DNA from: Paenibacillaceae bacterium ZCTH02-B3
GTDB taxonomy: Bacteria; Bacillota; Bacilli; Paenibacillales; Paenibacillaceae
NCBI GenBank assembly: GCA_002159065.1
Contig: LZRV01000127.1
Location: forward strand, 1-50,087
DNA: 50,087 nt
Direction of reading: 5' to 3'
The notes below the pieces were generated by a model that saw only the letters and a list, made by a program, of their open reading frames with translations, ran no database searches and was not told where the DNA came from. Of the stretch, positions 14,806-23,040 are shown piece after piece. The position numbers and the translations under genes are program-made. Every line of letters begins with the position of its first letter. Within the stretch, counting starts at the first letter, position 1.

Positions 14806-17669
14806 CGAACCGCCTCCCTTGCGAACCATTCCCTCACGCGCCGAACCAGATCGCCGGTGGTCACCTGTTCCAGCCGCGGACCCGGGAGGGAATGCAGAAA
14901 ATATTTGCCGTAGCGGGTGTCGATCACGCGGGTGTCGTAAATGATGACGATGCCCCGGTCCGTCTCCCGGCGAACGAGCCGGCCGAAACCCTGCTTGAAG
15001 CGGATGACCGCCTGGGGCAGGGACAGCTTCATGAACGGGTTTTCCTTTCGTTCCGCCAGCCGTTCCGCCCTCGCCTCCGCCACCGGGTGGCCCGGGGGCG
15101 CAAACGGCAGCCGGACGATGGCCAGGCAGGTCAGGATGTCGCCGGGCAGATCGACGCCTTCCCAGAAGCTGCTGGTGCCGAGCAGCACCGATGCCGGATT
15201 CGCCGCAAAATGCTGCGTAAGCAGCGTGCGGCTGGCGCCGTCCAGGCCCTGTCCGAGCACTTCGATGCCGGCGGCGGCCAGACGCTGCCTCAGCGGCTCG
15301 TATACGGCGCGAAGCATCCGGTACGACGTAAACAGCACCAGCATGCGCCCGCCGGTCGCCTCCGCGACGCCGGCCAGGGAACCGGCCAGTTCCGCCGTGA
15401 AACGCCCGTCCCCGTCCTTTCCCTTGATGTCCGGAAAATCCCGGGGAATGAGCACAAGGGCCTGGTCCCCATACCGGAACGGCGAAGGGAGCACGGCGGT
15501 GCGCAGGCGTCCTTCCGATTCGGCCTGGTCCAGTCCCAGCCTTTCCATGACATACCGGAAAGACCGGTCCACCGCCAGCGTGGCCGACGTGAGCACGACG
15601 CTCGCTTTGCGCCCGAACAACTCATCCCGCAGGATGCCGCTGACATCCGCCGGCACCGCGTGCATCCGGACGGAACGGCCGCGGTATTGGGCGTGCCCCT
15701 CCAGCCAGTAGACGAATTCCGGCCGATCCAGGGCCAGGAAGGACCGGATGGCGTTTCTCGCTTCGGAGAGCGCCTTCACCGCCCCGCCCAGATCCGTGAC
15801 CGCCGCCTGCAGGGCCAGATCGCCGCCTTCGTCTTTCAGGGCCGGCAGCAGGCGTTCCAGCGGGCGAAGCAGATCGGTGAGCAGCGCCACCGTGTTCGCC
15901 CCTTCGTTCACCGCCTCATCCCAGCCTTCCGGGGGAGCGCCCGGACGGATGCGCAGGGTGAGGGAACCGCCCTCGTCCTGTGACCCGTGCCGGCGCATCA
16001 GCTCGAACGCCCGTTCCGTCCACCGGTCCCACGACGCCAAGGCTTCCCGGACCGTCCTTTGGCATTCTTCCAGTCGTTCCGCCCACTGAAGGGCCGTATC
16101 CGTCCCCTCCGCGCGCAGCAGGTGAACCAGCCGGGGGATTAGGCCCGACGACGCGTCCCGCCACAGCCGGAGCAAGGCCTGCACGACGGAACCGTGGCCT
16201 ATGTTCCATCCCAGATGCATGGCCGCCGTCTCTTCCAGGTGATGGGCTTCATCCACAATCAGCCGGTCATAAACGGGCAGCAGGCGCCGTTCCGCCTGCA
16301 GGTCGGTCAGCAAAAGCGCATGGTTGGTGACGATGAGGTCCGCCCTGCCCGCTTCGTGGCGCGCCCGGTGGTAGAAGCATTTGCGGAACCAGGGGCACAT
16401 CCGGTTCAGGCAGGAATCGGCGTCGCTGGATGCCGCGTCCCAGGCGTTCCTTGCCCCGCCGGACAGGCTCAGTTCTTCCGCTTCTCCCCGTTCGGTCTCC
16501 GTCAGCCAGACGAGCATCTGGCCGAGCGCCGTCGCTTCCTCTTCGGACATGGCGAAATCCGGCGCCGACGTGAGCTGCTCGAATTTGCGCAGGCACAGGT
16601 AATTGCTCCGTCCTTTGAACACCGCCGCGCGAAACGGAACCGGGGAAGCTTTCCCGAGCAGCGGCAGATCCCGCAGGCGCAACTGTTCCTGGAGCTGGAT
16701 CGTGTGGGTGGAGACGACGATTGGTTTTTCTTCCTTCAGCGCATAATACAAAGCGGGAATCAGATAACCGAGGGACTTCCCGGTGCCGGTGCCGGCTTCC
16801 GCCAACAGATGCGCGTCCGACTCCAGCGCTCCGCCCACTTCGCGGATCATCGCCAGCTGACCTTCCCGCCGCTCGTAGCCGGGAATCAGGGTTCTGAGTT
16901 TCTCCAGCACCCGTTCCGCGAACGCGTCGAAGTCCATGTCTTCCGGCAGACGGCCGGTTTCGACCGTCTCTTCCTCGCGATCGTCCAACCAGTCCGGGAC
17001 CCTGAGGGCGAAATGGCGAATAAAATCCAATTCCCGCTCCTCTTCTACAGGGCGGACGCCCGACTCCCGGCGGGCGGTCATCCATGCGATCAGCCAGCCG
17101 AGGTCGCTTCGGTCCGGATCAAACAGCGACGAAAGCCGCTGCAGGGTGATGAGGGGGAGCCGTTCCAGCCGACCGATACAGCGCAGGAGAAGCTCCGCGG
17201 CCGCTTTCGCGTCCGCGTCGGCCCGATGTTTGCGTTCGTGCCGGATGCCCAGCGCCGCCGTCAGCGACTCCAGCCGGTATCCCGGCGCGGAGGGAAAAGC
17301 AAGACGGGCCAGCCGCACGGTGTCGACGACCCGGCCGGCAAAGGGCAAATAGCCGCATCGGTCCAGAGCCGCCTGGAGAAACCGCACGTCGAAAGCCGCG
17401 TTGTGGGCCGCCAGCACCGCGTCGCCGAGAAGCGGCACGATGCGGGCAATGACGTCTTCCAGGGGCGGAGCGTCCCGCACGTCGGCGTCGGAGATGCCGG
17501 TCAGACGGGTGATCCAGGGAGGGATGGGTTTTTCCGGCCGCACGAAAGAGGCGAAGACGGTTTCCGTCCCGCCCGTTTCGCCATCCACCACGACCAGTCC
17601 GGCCTGGATGATGTCGTCGGCATCGGCCGACATGCCGGTGGTTTCAAAATCCAGCACCGCAAACTTCAT
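14802..17669 (-). CDS. dinG: DinG-family helicase with N-terminal 3'-5' exonuclease domain
   Basis: A 955-residue two-part protein. Residues 1-170 form a DEDD exonuclease: FAVLDFETTGM at the start, LAAHNAAFDVRFL in the middle and HRADADAKAAAELL at the end. A superfamily 2 XPD/DinG-like helicase follows, with Walker A EAGTGTGKSLGYLIP near residue 285, DEAH box VDEAHHLEE near 470, and C-terminal TSSFWEGVDLPG and GFGRLVRRETDRG motifs. Three cysteines in CLNRMCPWFRKC lie where XPD proteins hold an iron-sulfur cluster; whether one forms here is unclear. The exonuclease fusion is usual for Firmicutes DinG. It starts one base after the TPR gene stop. Confidence 0.92.
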   Translation of the reverse strand: MKFAVLDFETTGMSADADDIIQAGLVVVDGETGGTETVFASFVRPEKPIPPWITRLTGISDADVRDAPPLEDVIARIVPLLGDAVLAAHNAAFDVRFLQAALDRCGYLPFAGRVVDTVRLARLAFPSAPGYRLESLTAALGIRHERKHRADADAKAAAELLLRCIGRLERLPLITLQRLSSLFDPDRSDLGWLIAWMTARRESGVRPVEEERELDFIRHFALRVPDWLDDREEETVETGRLPEDMDFDAFAERVLEKLRTLIPGYERREGQLAMIREVGGALESDAHLLAEAGTGTGKSLGYLIPALYYALKEEKPIVVSTHTIQLQEQLRLRDLPLLGKASPVPFRAAVFKGRSNYLCLRKFEQLTSAPDFAMSEEEATALGQMLVWLTETERGEAEELSLSGGARNAWDAASSDADSCLNRMCPWFRKCFYHRARHEAGRADLIVTNHALLLTDLQAERRLLPVYDRLIVDEAHHLEETAAMHLGWNIGHGSVVQALLRLWRDASSGLIPRLVHLLRAEGTDTALQWAERLEECQRTVREALASWDRWTERAFELMRRHGSQDEGGSLTLRIRPGAPPEGWDEAVNEGANTVALLTDLLRPLERLLPALKDEGGDLALQAAVTDLGGAVKALSEARNAIRSFLALDRPEFVYWLEGHAQYRGRSVRMHAVPADVSGILRDELFGRKASVVLTSATLAVDRSFRYVMERLGLDQAESEGRLRTAVLPSPFRYGDQALVLIPRDFPDIKGKDGDGRFTAELAGSLAGVAEATGGRMLVLFTSYRMLRAVYEPLRQRLAAAGIEVLGQGLDGASRTLLTQHFAANPASVLLGTSSFWEGVDLPGDILTCLAIVRLPFAPPGHPVAEARAERLAERKENPFMKLSLPQAVIRFKQGFGRLVRRETDRGIVIIYDTRVIDTRYGKYFLHSLPGPRLEQVTTGDLVRRVREWFAREAVR

Positions 17670-18173
17670 TCATCGGGCTCCCTTTCCCGCCGATTCACGA
17701 CCGGCGCCCGCCGCGTCCCGCGGCACCGCCGCTTCCACCTCCCCCGCGCCGAAGCGGAGCCGGATCCGGCCCCGGGCGTCCAGACACGCCTGAAGGTTGT
17801 GCATGGCGTCCGCACAGGAGGGGTCCGCTTCCAGCGCGCGGCGGAAGCAGGATTTGGCCTGCTCCAGCTGCGACTGGACGGCCTGGACGCATCCCAGTCC
17901 GTTATAGGCGGCGGCTTGCCATTTCGGGTTTTCGGCGAGCACCGCGATCAGCTGAAAATGGCGGCGCGCCCCGATCCAGTCCGACAGGCGCAGGCGTGCG
18001 GCGGCCAGCAAAAGCCGCGCCGCGTGCAGTTCCGGACACAGGCGGAGCGCGTCTTCCAGGTGACGGGCGGCGTCGTCGTACATCCGCAGCTTGAAGTATC
18101 CCCGTCCCCTGTCCAGCTTTTGCTGCAATTCCAGCCACCAATCCACGGATTCGCGTTGATCTGATTTTAACAT
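17670..18173 (-). CDS. TPR-like protein preceding dinG
   Basis: A 167-residue protein of helical repeats. Recognisable units are GRGYFKLRMYDDAARHLEDA, AARLLLAAARLRLSDWIGAR, AYNGLGCVQAVQSQLEQAKS and CFRRALEADPSCADAMHN, each with the small-residue/aromatic spacing of tetratricopeptide repeats. The C-terminal tail is charged and low-complexity. No enzymatic motif is present, so it is likely a protein-interaction module of unknown partner. The ATG at 18173 directly abuts the T-tract of the pan operon terminator, and the only purine-rich sequence able to act as a ribosome-binding site is that terminator's GGGGGG. A later GTG is possible but lacks a site. Confidence 0.72.
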   Translation of the reverse strand: MLKSDQRESVDWWLELQQKLDRGRGYFKLRMYDDAARHLEDALRLCPELHAARLLLAAARLRLSDWIGARRHFQLIAVLAENPKWQAAAYNGLGCVQAVQSQLEQAKSCFRRALEADPSCADAMHNLQACLDARGRIRLRFGAGEVEAAVPRDAAGAGRESAGKGAR

Positions 18174-18231
18174 AAAAAAACCCCCCGGCGCAGCATGTAC
18201 GGTCGACAGGTTCATTCTGCGCCGAGGGGGG
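18174..18231 (-). terminator. Terminator of the pan operon, abutting the next start codon
   Basis: On the minus strand CCCCCC-TC-GGCGCAG (18231-18217) pairs with CTGCGCC-GGGGGG (18193-18181), followed by TTTTTTT (18180-18174) and then immediately the ATG of the TPR gene. Confidence 0.85.
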
Positions 18232-18245
18232 ATGTTTCATGCAGT

Positions 18246-18629
18246 TCAGAGCACGGTCGTGTGCGGTTCGTCCGCCAGAATGCGGACCGGCTTGTTGTCC
18301 TCGCCCATGATCGCCACTTTCGGCCGGTGACGGCGCGCTTCCTCGTCCGTCATGAGCGCGTAGGCGATGATGATGACCCGGTCGCCGGGCTGGACGAGAC
18401 GGGCGGCCGCCCCGTTCAGGCAGATCACGCCCGAACCGCGCGGGCCCGGAATGACATAGGTCTCGAACCGGGCGCCGTTGTTGTTGTTGACCACCTGCAC
18501 CTTTTCGTTGGGCAGGATGTCCACGGCGTCCATCAGATCTTCGTCGATGGTGATGCTGCCGACATAGTTCAGATTGGCTTCCGTGACGACGGCGCGGTGG
18601 ATTTTCGATTTCATCATTTGCCGGAACAT
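18246..18629 (-). CDS. panD: Aspartate 1-decarboxylase proenzyme
   Basis: Decarboxylates aspartate to beta-alanine for pantothenate synthesis. The proenzyme self-cleaves between Gly24 and Ser25 in [17 protein letters not shown] to give the pyruvoyl cofactor; both residues are present. The segment [20 protein letters not shown] and [20 protein letters not shown] complete the family signature, and 127 residues is the normal length. Start ATG 18629 follows AGGAGGTGG and overlaps the end of panC by 16 bases. It is the last gene of panBCD. Confidence 0.96.
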   Translation of the reverse strand: MFRQMMKSKIHRAVVTEANLNYVGSITIDEDLMDAVDILPNEKVQVVNNNNGARFETYVIPGPRGSGVICLNGAAARLVQPGDRVIIIAYALMTDEEARRHRPKVAIMGEDNKPVRILADEPHTTVL

Positions 18630-19522
18630 GTCGCCGCCACCTCCTCCGGTGTGAAAATCATGTTGTCGATCAGACGGGTCTTGCCGAAGCGCACGGCCAG
18701 GGCCACCAGCAGCGGCTCGCCCAGATCCCTGAGCGGCCTCCCCGCCGGCGGGTCCCCAAGGCCCGGCCACGTCACGACTTCCGCGTAATCCGTGTCCGCC
18801 AGGGGGCTTTCCGCGATGCTTTGCTTCATGCGGTCGCGCAGCCGATCCGCGTCCGCCCCCGCCGCGATCCATTCCCGGGCGCGCTCAAGCGTCCGGTAAA
18901 GGATCGTCGCCTGCGCCCGCTCTTCCCCGTTCAAATAGACGTTGCGCGAGCTCAAGGCGAGTCCGTCCGGTTCCCGCACCGTGGGACAGGGCACGATCTC
19001 CACCGGGATGTTCAGGTCCCGCGCCATTTGCGCGACCACGGCCACCTGCTGGGCGTCCTTGAGGCCGAAGTACGCCCGGTCGGGCTGTACGATATTGAAC
19101 AGCTTGGCGACCACCGTCGCCACGCCGTCAAAGTGGCCGGGGCGGCTTCTGCCGCACAGCTTGCCCGTGATTTCGCCCACTGTCACCCGCGCCAGCGGAG
19201 GATTCGGATACATCTCGGCGGCGGATGGCATGAAGGCGATGTCCGCCCCGCACGCCGCCGCCACTTCCAGGTCCCGCTTCTCGTCCCGGGGGTAGCGTTC
19301 AAAATCCTCGCCCGGTCCGAACTGGAGCGGGTTGACGAACACGCTGAGCACCACCAGGCCGTTTTCTTCACGGGCACGGCGAAGCAGGCTGGCGTGCCCT
19401 TCGTGCAGATAGCCCATCGTCGGCACGAACCCCACGGATCCGGAATCGACCGCCGCCTTCCGGAAATCCGCCACGGCACGCCGCATCTCCGCGACAGTGC
19501 GAATGACCCTGGGCGCGCTCAT
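18614..19522 (-). CDS. panC: Pantothenate synthetase (pantoate-beta-alanine ligase)
   Basis: ATP-dependent ligation of pantoate and beta-alanine. The 302-residue protein has the HIGH-like nucleotide motif [18 protein letters not shown], followed by [20 protein letters not shown], the pantoate-site segment [28 protein letters not shown] and [10 protein letters not shown] (KMSKS-like). Start ATG 19522 follows GGAGGAG and overlaps panB by 4 bases (ATGA). The gene order panB-panC-panD matches B. subtilis. Confidence 0.96.
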   Translation of the reverse strand: MSAPRVIRTVAEMRRAVADFRKAAVDSGSVGFVPTMGYLHEGHASLLRRAREENGLVVLSVFVNPLQFGPGEDFERYPRDEKRDLEVAAACGADIAFMPSAAEMYPNPPLARVTVGEITGKLCGRSRPGHFDGVATVVAKLFNIVQPDRAYFGLKDAQQVAVVAQMARDLNIPVEIVPCPTVREPDGLALSSRNVYLNGEERAQATILYRTLERAREWIAAGADADRLRDRMKQSIAESPLADTDYAEVVTWPGLGDPPAGRPLRDLGEPLLVALAVRFGKTRLIDNMIFTPEEVAATCSGK

Positions 19523-20439
19523 TCGCCCGCTCCTCCATTTCGCGCGGCGCATGCCGTTTCCCGGTCCTTGGGCCCGGAGCCGTACGGCGCCGCGGATTCC
19601 CGGCCTTCCGGCGCCCCGCGAGGCGCCTCGTCCAGCCAGAAGGCGTGCCGCTCTTCGGGAAACGCCCGCGTCCGCACTTCCTCCGCGTACCGTCCGACGG
19701 CCTCACGGATGACCGATCCGATGTCGGCGTACGATTTGACGAACCGTTTTTCCCGGATGCCGGAACCGTATCCCAGCATGTCGTGGAACACGAGCACCTG
19801 CCCGTCGCAGCCGCGCCCGGAACCGATGCCGATGGTGGGCACCTCCACCGACCGTGTCACTTCCCGAGCCACCTCTTCGATGACCAGTTCGAGCACGATC
19901 CCGAATACGCCGGCCCGTTCCAGGGCCTTGGCGTCGGCAATCAGCTTCTCCGCTTCTTCGCGCGTCCGGCCCTGCACCCGGTATCCGCCGATCTGGTGCA
20001 CGGATTGCGGCGTCAGGCCGAGATGGCCGAGCACCGGAATGCCCGCCGCCGTAAGCCGCGCGATTTCCTCGCAGAGATCGGCGCCGCCTTCCATTTTCAC
20101 CGCGTGGGCGCCGCCTTCCTGCATGAGTCTGGCGGCGTTGCGCAGCGTGCCTTCCGGCCCCAGCCGGTACGTGGCGAAAGGCATGTCCGCCACCACGAAG
20201 GTCCCCGGCGCGCCCCGCACCACCGCGCGGGTATGATGGATCATGTCCTCCAGGGTCACGGGAATCGTGGTGTCGTATCCGAGCACCACGTTGCCGAGGG
20301 AATCCCCCACCAGCAACATGTCCACTCCTGCTTCCTCCGCCAGTCGGGCGGAGGGATAATCATAGGCGGTGAGCATCACGATGGGTCGTCCTTCCCGCTT
20401 CATCGCCCGAATCCGCGGAAGGGTGAGCGGTTTTGCCAT
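19519..20439 (-). CDS. panB: 3-methyl-2-oxobutanoate hydroxymethyltransferase (ketopantoate hydroxymethyltransferase)
   Basis: First committed step of pantothenate synthesis, adding a hydroxymethyl group from methylenetetrahydrofolate to ketoisovalerate. Motifs include MLTAYDYPSARLAEEAG, the metal-site MLLVGDSLGNVVLGYDTT, VVADMPFATYRLG and AVKMEGG, with a TIGIGSGRGCDGQVLV signature near residue 200. The 306 residues include a C-terminal tail of about 30 polar residues (after FWLDEAPRG) not needed by the fold. Start ATG 20439 is preceded by ACGGAGG. A leader of about 310 bases lies upstream. Confidence 0.96.
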   Translation of the reverse strand: MAKPLTLPRIRAMKREGRPIVMLTAYDYPSARLAEEAGVDMLLVGDSLGNVVLGYDTTIPVTLEDMIHHTRAVVRGAPGTFVVADMPFATYRLGPEGTLRNAARLMQEGGAHAVKMEGGADLCEEIARLTAAGIPVLGHLGLTPQSVHQIGGYRVQGRTREEAEKLIADAKALERAGVFGIVLELVIEEVAREVTRSVEVPTIGIGSGRGCDGQVLVFHDMLGYGSGIREKRFVKSYADIGSVIREAVGRYAEEVRTRAFPEERHAFWLDEAPRGAPEGRESAAPYGSGPKDRETACAARNGGAGE

Positions 20440-20752
20440 CCTGGTGAGCCTCCGTTTCCTCGTTAGTCGCGCGAAAACCGCTCGGCCGGAAAAGAAAAAC
20501 CTTTTTTGCGCCGGGCCGCCTGAGCCGTCCCGAATCCATCGGGATCACGGGCAAAAAAGGTCTCCTCGCACGAGAACGCAGCCTGCGTCCTTCTGTCTCG
20601 GTCCTTTTCGGCTTCGAGCAGAATCCCCGCCAAAGCTGGCTGTCAAACCGGTTTTGTTCGCGCAAGTCCCTTGGACCGCCGCCTTCCGGCCGGCGCGCCC
20701 AAGGACCGGCGCGTCGCAAGTGCGGTTCCGACGATACCGCCTTGACAGGTTC
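20440..20752 (-). promoter_or_regulatory. Structured 5' leader of panBCD with terminator-like hairpin
   Basis: This gene-free stretch lies between the panB start and a promoter overlapping the birA end. Two structures stand out. First, CGCGCAAGTCCCTTGG (20659-20674) pairs with the complementary segment at 20699-20713 through CCAAGGAC and flanking GC bases. Second, ACCTTTTTTGC (20499-20509) and GCAAAAAAGGT (20551-20561) form a perfect 11-bp inverted repeat enclosing a TCCCGA/TCGGGA hairpin, followed on the minus strand by TTTTTCTTTT. The second resembles an intrinsic terminator or attenuator. A pan-motif RNA is known upstream of pan genes in Firmicutes; I cannot confirm that this leader contains it. 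Confidence 0.5.
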
Positions 20753-20782
20753 ATTATAACAGAATCGAATAAACGGGGGCAA
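20753..20782 (-). promoter_or_regulatory. Promoter of the panBCD leader, overlapping the 3' end of birA
   Basis: TTGCCC (20777-20782) and a perfect TATAAT (20753-20758) are separated by 18 bases on the minus strand. Transcription would start near 20746, about 305 bases before panB. Confidence 0.65.
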
Positions 20783-21716
20783 TGGTTCCGTCTTCCCGTT
20801 CCACCAGCAGCCCGCCGGAATCGTCCAGGCCGCGGGCCGTTCCCCTCACGATTCCCGCCGGCGTGCGCAACTCCACCGGGCGGTGCAGCGATTCCGCCAG
20901 GGCTTCCCACATGAGCCGAACCGGCGCAAATCCCTTTTCCCGGTACAGGTCGTAAAGCTCTTCAAAAGCTTCCAGCACGGCGGCGATCAGACCGATCCGG
21001 TCCGTTTCCCGGCCCGAGGCCGTTTTCAGGGAAGTCGCCTTTTCCTTCAGTTCCTCCGGAAAATCCTCCGGATCGAGATTGGCGGAAATGCCGATGCCCG
21101 TCACCACATACACGAGCCGTTCGTTTTCCGCCGAAGATTCCAGCAGCACGCCGCATACTTTCCGTCCGTCCAGCATCAGGTCGTTCGGCCATTTGACGGA
21201 GACCGCGAGCCCCGTGGCGGTCTTGATGCCCCGCGCAATGGCCACCGAGGCGAGCAGCGGCAGCTGCGGCGCCCGGGCCAGCGGCAGCTCCGGACGCAAC
21301 AGGAGGCTCATCCACACGCCTTTCCCGGCGGGGGAAACCCAGGAACGGCCCATCCGCCCCCTCCCGCTGGTCTGCCGCTCGGCGATCACCAGCGCCCCTT
21401 CCGGCGCGCCTTCCCTGGCCCATTCATGAAGGATGTCCTGCGTGGAACCCACGCATTCGTAGAAACGCGCCTGCCGGCCGAATCGGGCGGTGCGCAGGGC
21501 GGCCTCAAGCGCCAGCGGCGACAGGCGCCGCGGCTTGCCGGCCAGCCGGTAGCCCAGCCGCGGAACCGCTTCGATGGCATATCCTTCCTCTTCCAGCTTG
21601 CGGATCTGCTTCCAGACCGCCGTGCGGCTGACGCCCAGCCGCCGGCTGAGGGCTTCTCCCGAGACGAAGCCGCCTTCCGCTTCTTCCAGCAGTTTCAAAA
21701 GCAGCGTCCCGTCCAT
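20754..21716 (-). CDS. birA: Bifunctional biotin-[acetyl-CoA-carboxylase] ligase / biotin operon repressor
   Basis: Attaches biotin to carboxylase domains and, with its DNA-binding domain, represses biotin genes. The N-terminal helix-turn-helix is VSGEALSRRLGVSRTAVWKQ (residues 18-37). The ligase domain has ECVGSTQDIL, the biotinyl-AMP loop ERQTSGRGRMGRSWVS and VSVKWPNDLMLDGRKVCGVL. A C-terminal SH3-like domain ends the 320-residue chain. Start ATG 21716 with AAGGGTGA upstream was chosen over longer in-frame frames that extend into cca. The cca-birA-panBCD order matches B. subtilis. Confidence 0.95.
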   Translation of the reverse strand: MDGTLLLKLLEEAEGGFVSGEALSRRLGVSRTAVWKQIRKLEEEGYAIEAVPRLGYRLAGKPRRLSPLALEAALRTARFGRQARFYECVGSTQDILHEWAREGAPEGALVIAERQTSGRGRMGRSWVSPAGKGVWMSLLLRPELPLARAPQLPLLASVAIARGIKTATGLAVSVKWPNDLMLDGRKVCGVLLESSAENERLVYVVTGIGISANLDPEDFPEELKEKATSLKTASGRETDRIGLIAAVLEAFEELYDLYREKGFAPVRLMWEALAESLHRPVELRTPAGIVRGTARGLDDSGGLLVEREDGTIAPVYSILL

Positions 21717-21726
21717 CGGCTTCGGA

Positions 21727-22971
21727 TCACCCTTCCTCGCCGGAAAGCCTATCCGCCAGCGCCAGAAGCGCTTCCCGTTCGTTGGGCGCGCGTCCGGCGG
21801 CGGTTTCCTCGAGGAGCCGGCGCAGCAACCGGCCGACCCACGGTCCGCGCGGACGCTGCAGATGCCGGGTAAGATCTCCGCCGTCAACCGCCAGATCGCG
21901 GATTTCATAAACCGGCATCTCCCGCAGCCAGCGCGCGGCTTTGTCAAACGCCTCCCGAGGGACGGCAAGAAGCCCGCCGGACAGCGACAACCAGTCCTCC
22001 GCCGCGGAGCGGCCCCGGTCGATCACCGCGCCGATCCACGTCTCCCTCGCTTCCGCGCCGTCCAGATTCCCGAAAACCGTTTCGAACCGCCGGTGCACGC
22101 CGACGGCGCCCTTCCATCGTTCTCCCCGGGCGCGGCTTATGCGCAGGGCGCGGGCCGCCTCTTCCGCGCCGCCCTCGTCCGCGCCTCCGGAAATCCACAG
22201 AAGCGGCCAGCGCAGCTCGGCTTCCGCCACCGCCGCGAGGCGCACGGTCCGAAGTCCGGCCAAATCCGGCACCGGCAACGGCGCTTTCAGGGATGCGGCC
22301 AGGCCGCTGCGGATGAGCAGCGCCCAGGCGCGGTCGGGATCGCGGCCGGCGGTCATCCGGTCCAGTTCCGCCGCCGCCCTTTCCACGGCCACCATGCGCA
22401 GGCGCTCCCGGTGCCGAAGGATCGCCTTCCACACCGAAGGCGCCAGACGAAAGCCCAGTTCCGCCGCGAAGCGGACGGCGCGCAGCATGCGCAGGGCGTC
22501 CTCCGCGAACCGTTCCTCCGCCCGGCCCACGCACCGCACGACGCCCGACTCCAGGTCCCGGCGTCCGCCGAAGGGGTCGAGGATTTCCCCGTCCGTACCC
22601 GCGGCCATGGCGTTGATGGTGAAGTCCCGGCGGGCCAGATCTTCCCGGATTTCTCCGACGAACGCCACCCGGTCCGGATGCCGTCCGTCCGAATAGCCGG
22701 TTTCGCTGCGAAAGGTGGTCACTTCGAACAGCCGGCCGTTCATCCTCACCGATACCGTGCCGTACTTGAGACCCGTCGGTATCGCGTCCGGGAACAGCTT
22801 CATCACCTGCCGCGGCAGCGCGCTGGTGGCGATGTCCGCGTCCTTCAGCGGACGCCCGAGCAGCCGGTCGCGGACGCAGCCGCCGACCAGATAGGCCCGG
22901 TGGCCGGCTTCTTCCAGCCTCCGCGCCACCCGCATGCCGTCCGCCCAGATGGCCACCGATTCATCCGTCAT
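21727..22971 (-). CDS. cca: CCA-adding tRNA nucleotidyltransferase
   Basis: Adds or repairs the 3' CCA end of tRNA. A class II nucleotidyltransferase head carries AYLVGGCVRDRLLGRPLKDA (residues 26-45) followed by DIATSALP, TFRSETGYSDGRHPD and RRDFTINAMA. The neck has EDALRMLRAVRFAAELGF. The body and tail (to residue 414) are alanine- and arginine-rich and poorly conserved, as usual. Start ATG 22971 follows AAGGGAG; a longer in-frame frame to 23010 has no family similarity. It ends 10 bases before birA starts, so both are probably in one transcript. Confidence 0.93.
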   Translation of the reverse strand: MTDESVAIWADGMRVARRLEEAGHRAYLVGGCVRDRLLGRPLKDADIATSALPRQVMKLFPDAIPTGLKYGTVSVRMNGRLFEVTTFRSETGYSDGRHPDRVAFVGEIREDLARRDFTINAMAAGTDGEILDPFGGRRDLESGVVRCVGRAEERFAEDALRMLRAVRFAAELGFRLAPSVWKAILRHRERLRMVAVERAAAELDRMTAGRDPDRAWALLIRSGLAASLKAPLPVPDLAGLRTVRLAAVAEAELRWPLLWISGGADEGGAEEAARALRISRARGERWKGAVGVHRRFETVFGNLDGAEARETWIGAVIDRGRSAAEDWLSLSGGLLAVPREAFDKAARWLREMPVYEIRDLAVDGGDLTRHLQRPRGPWVGRLLRRLLEETAAGRAPNEREALLALADRLSGEEG

Positions 22972-23040
22972 CGAAACCCGGCTCCCTTTCGGCCCGGAAC
23001 CGGCGCGCAAGCGGGGTCCGCCTCCGCCGGCCGGGCATCG

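Noticed and set aside
20490..20750. The panB leader as 6S RNA, SRP RNA, RNase P RNA or tmRNA
   Set aside because: None of the conserved sequences of these RNAs that I know were found; a cis-acting leader fits the position better.
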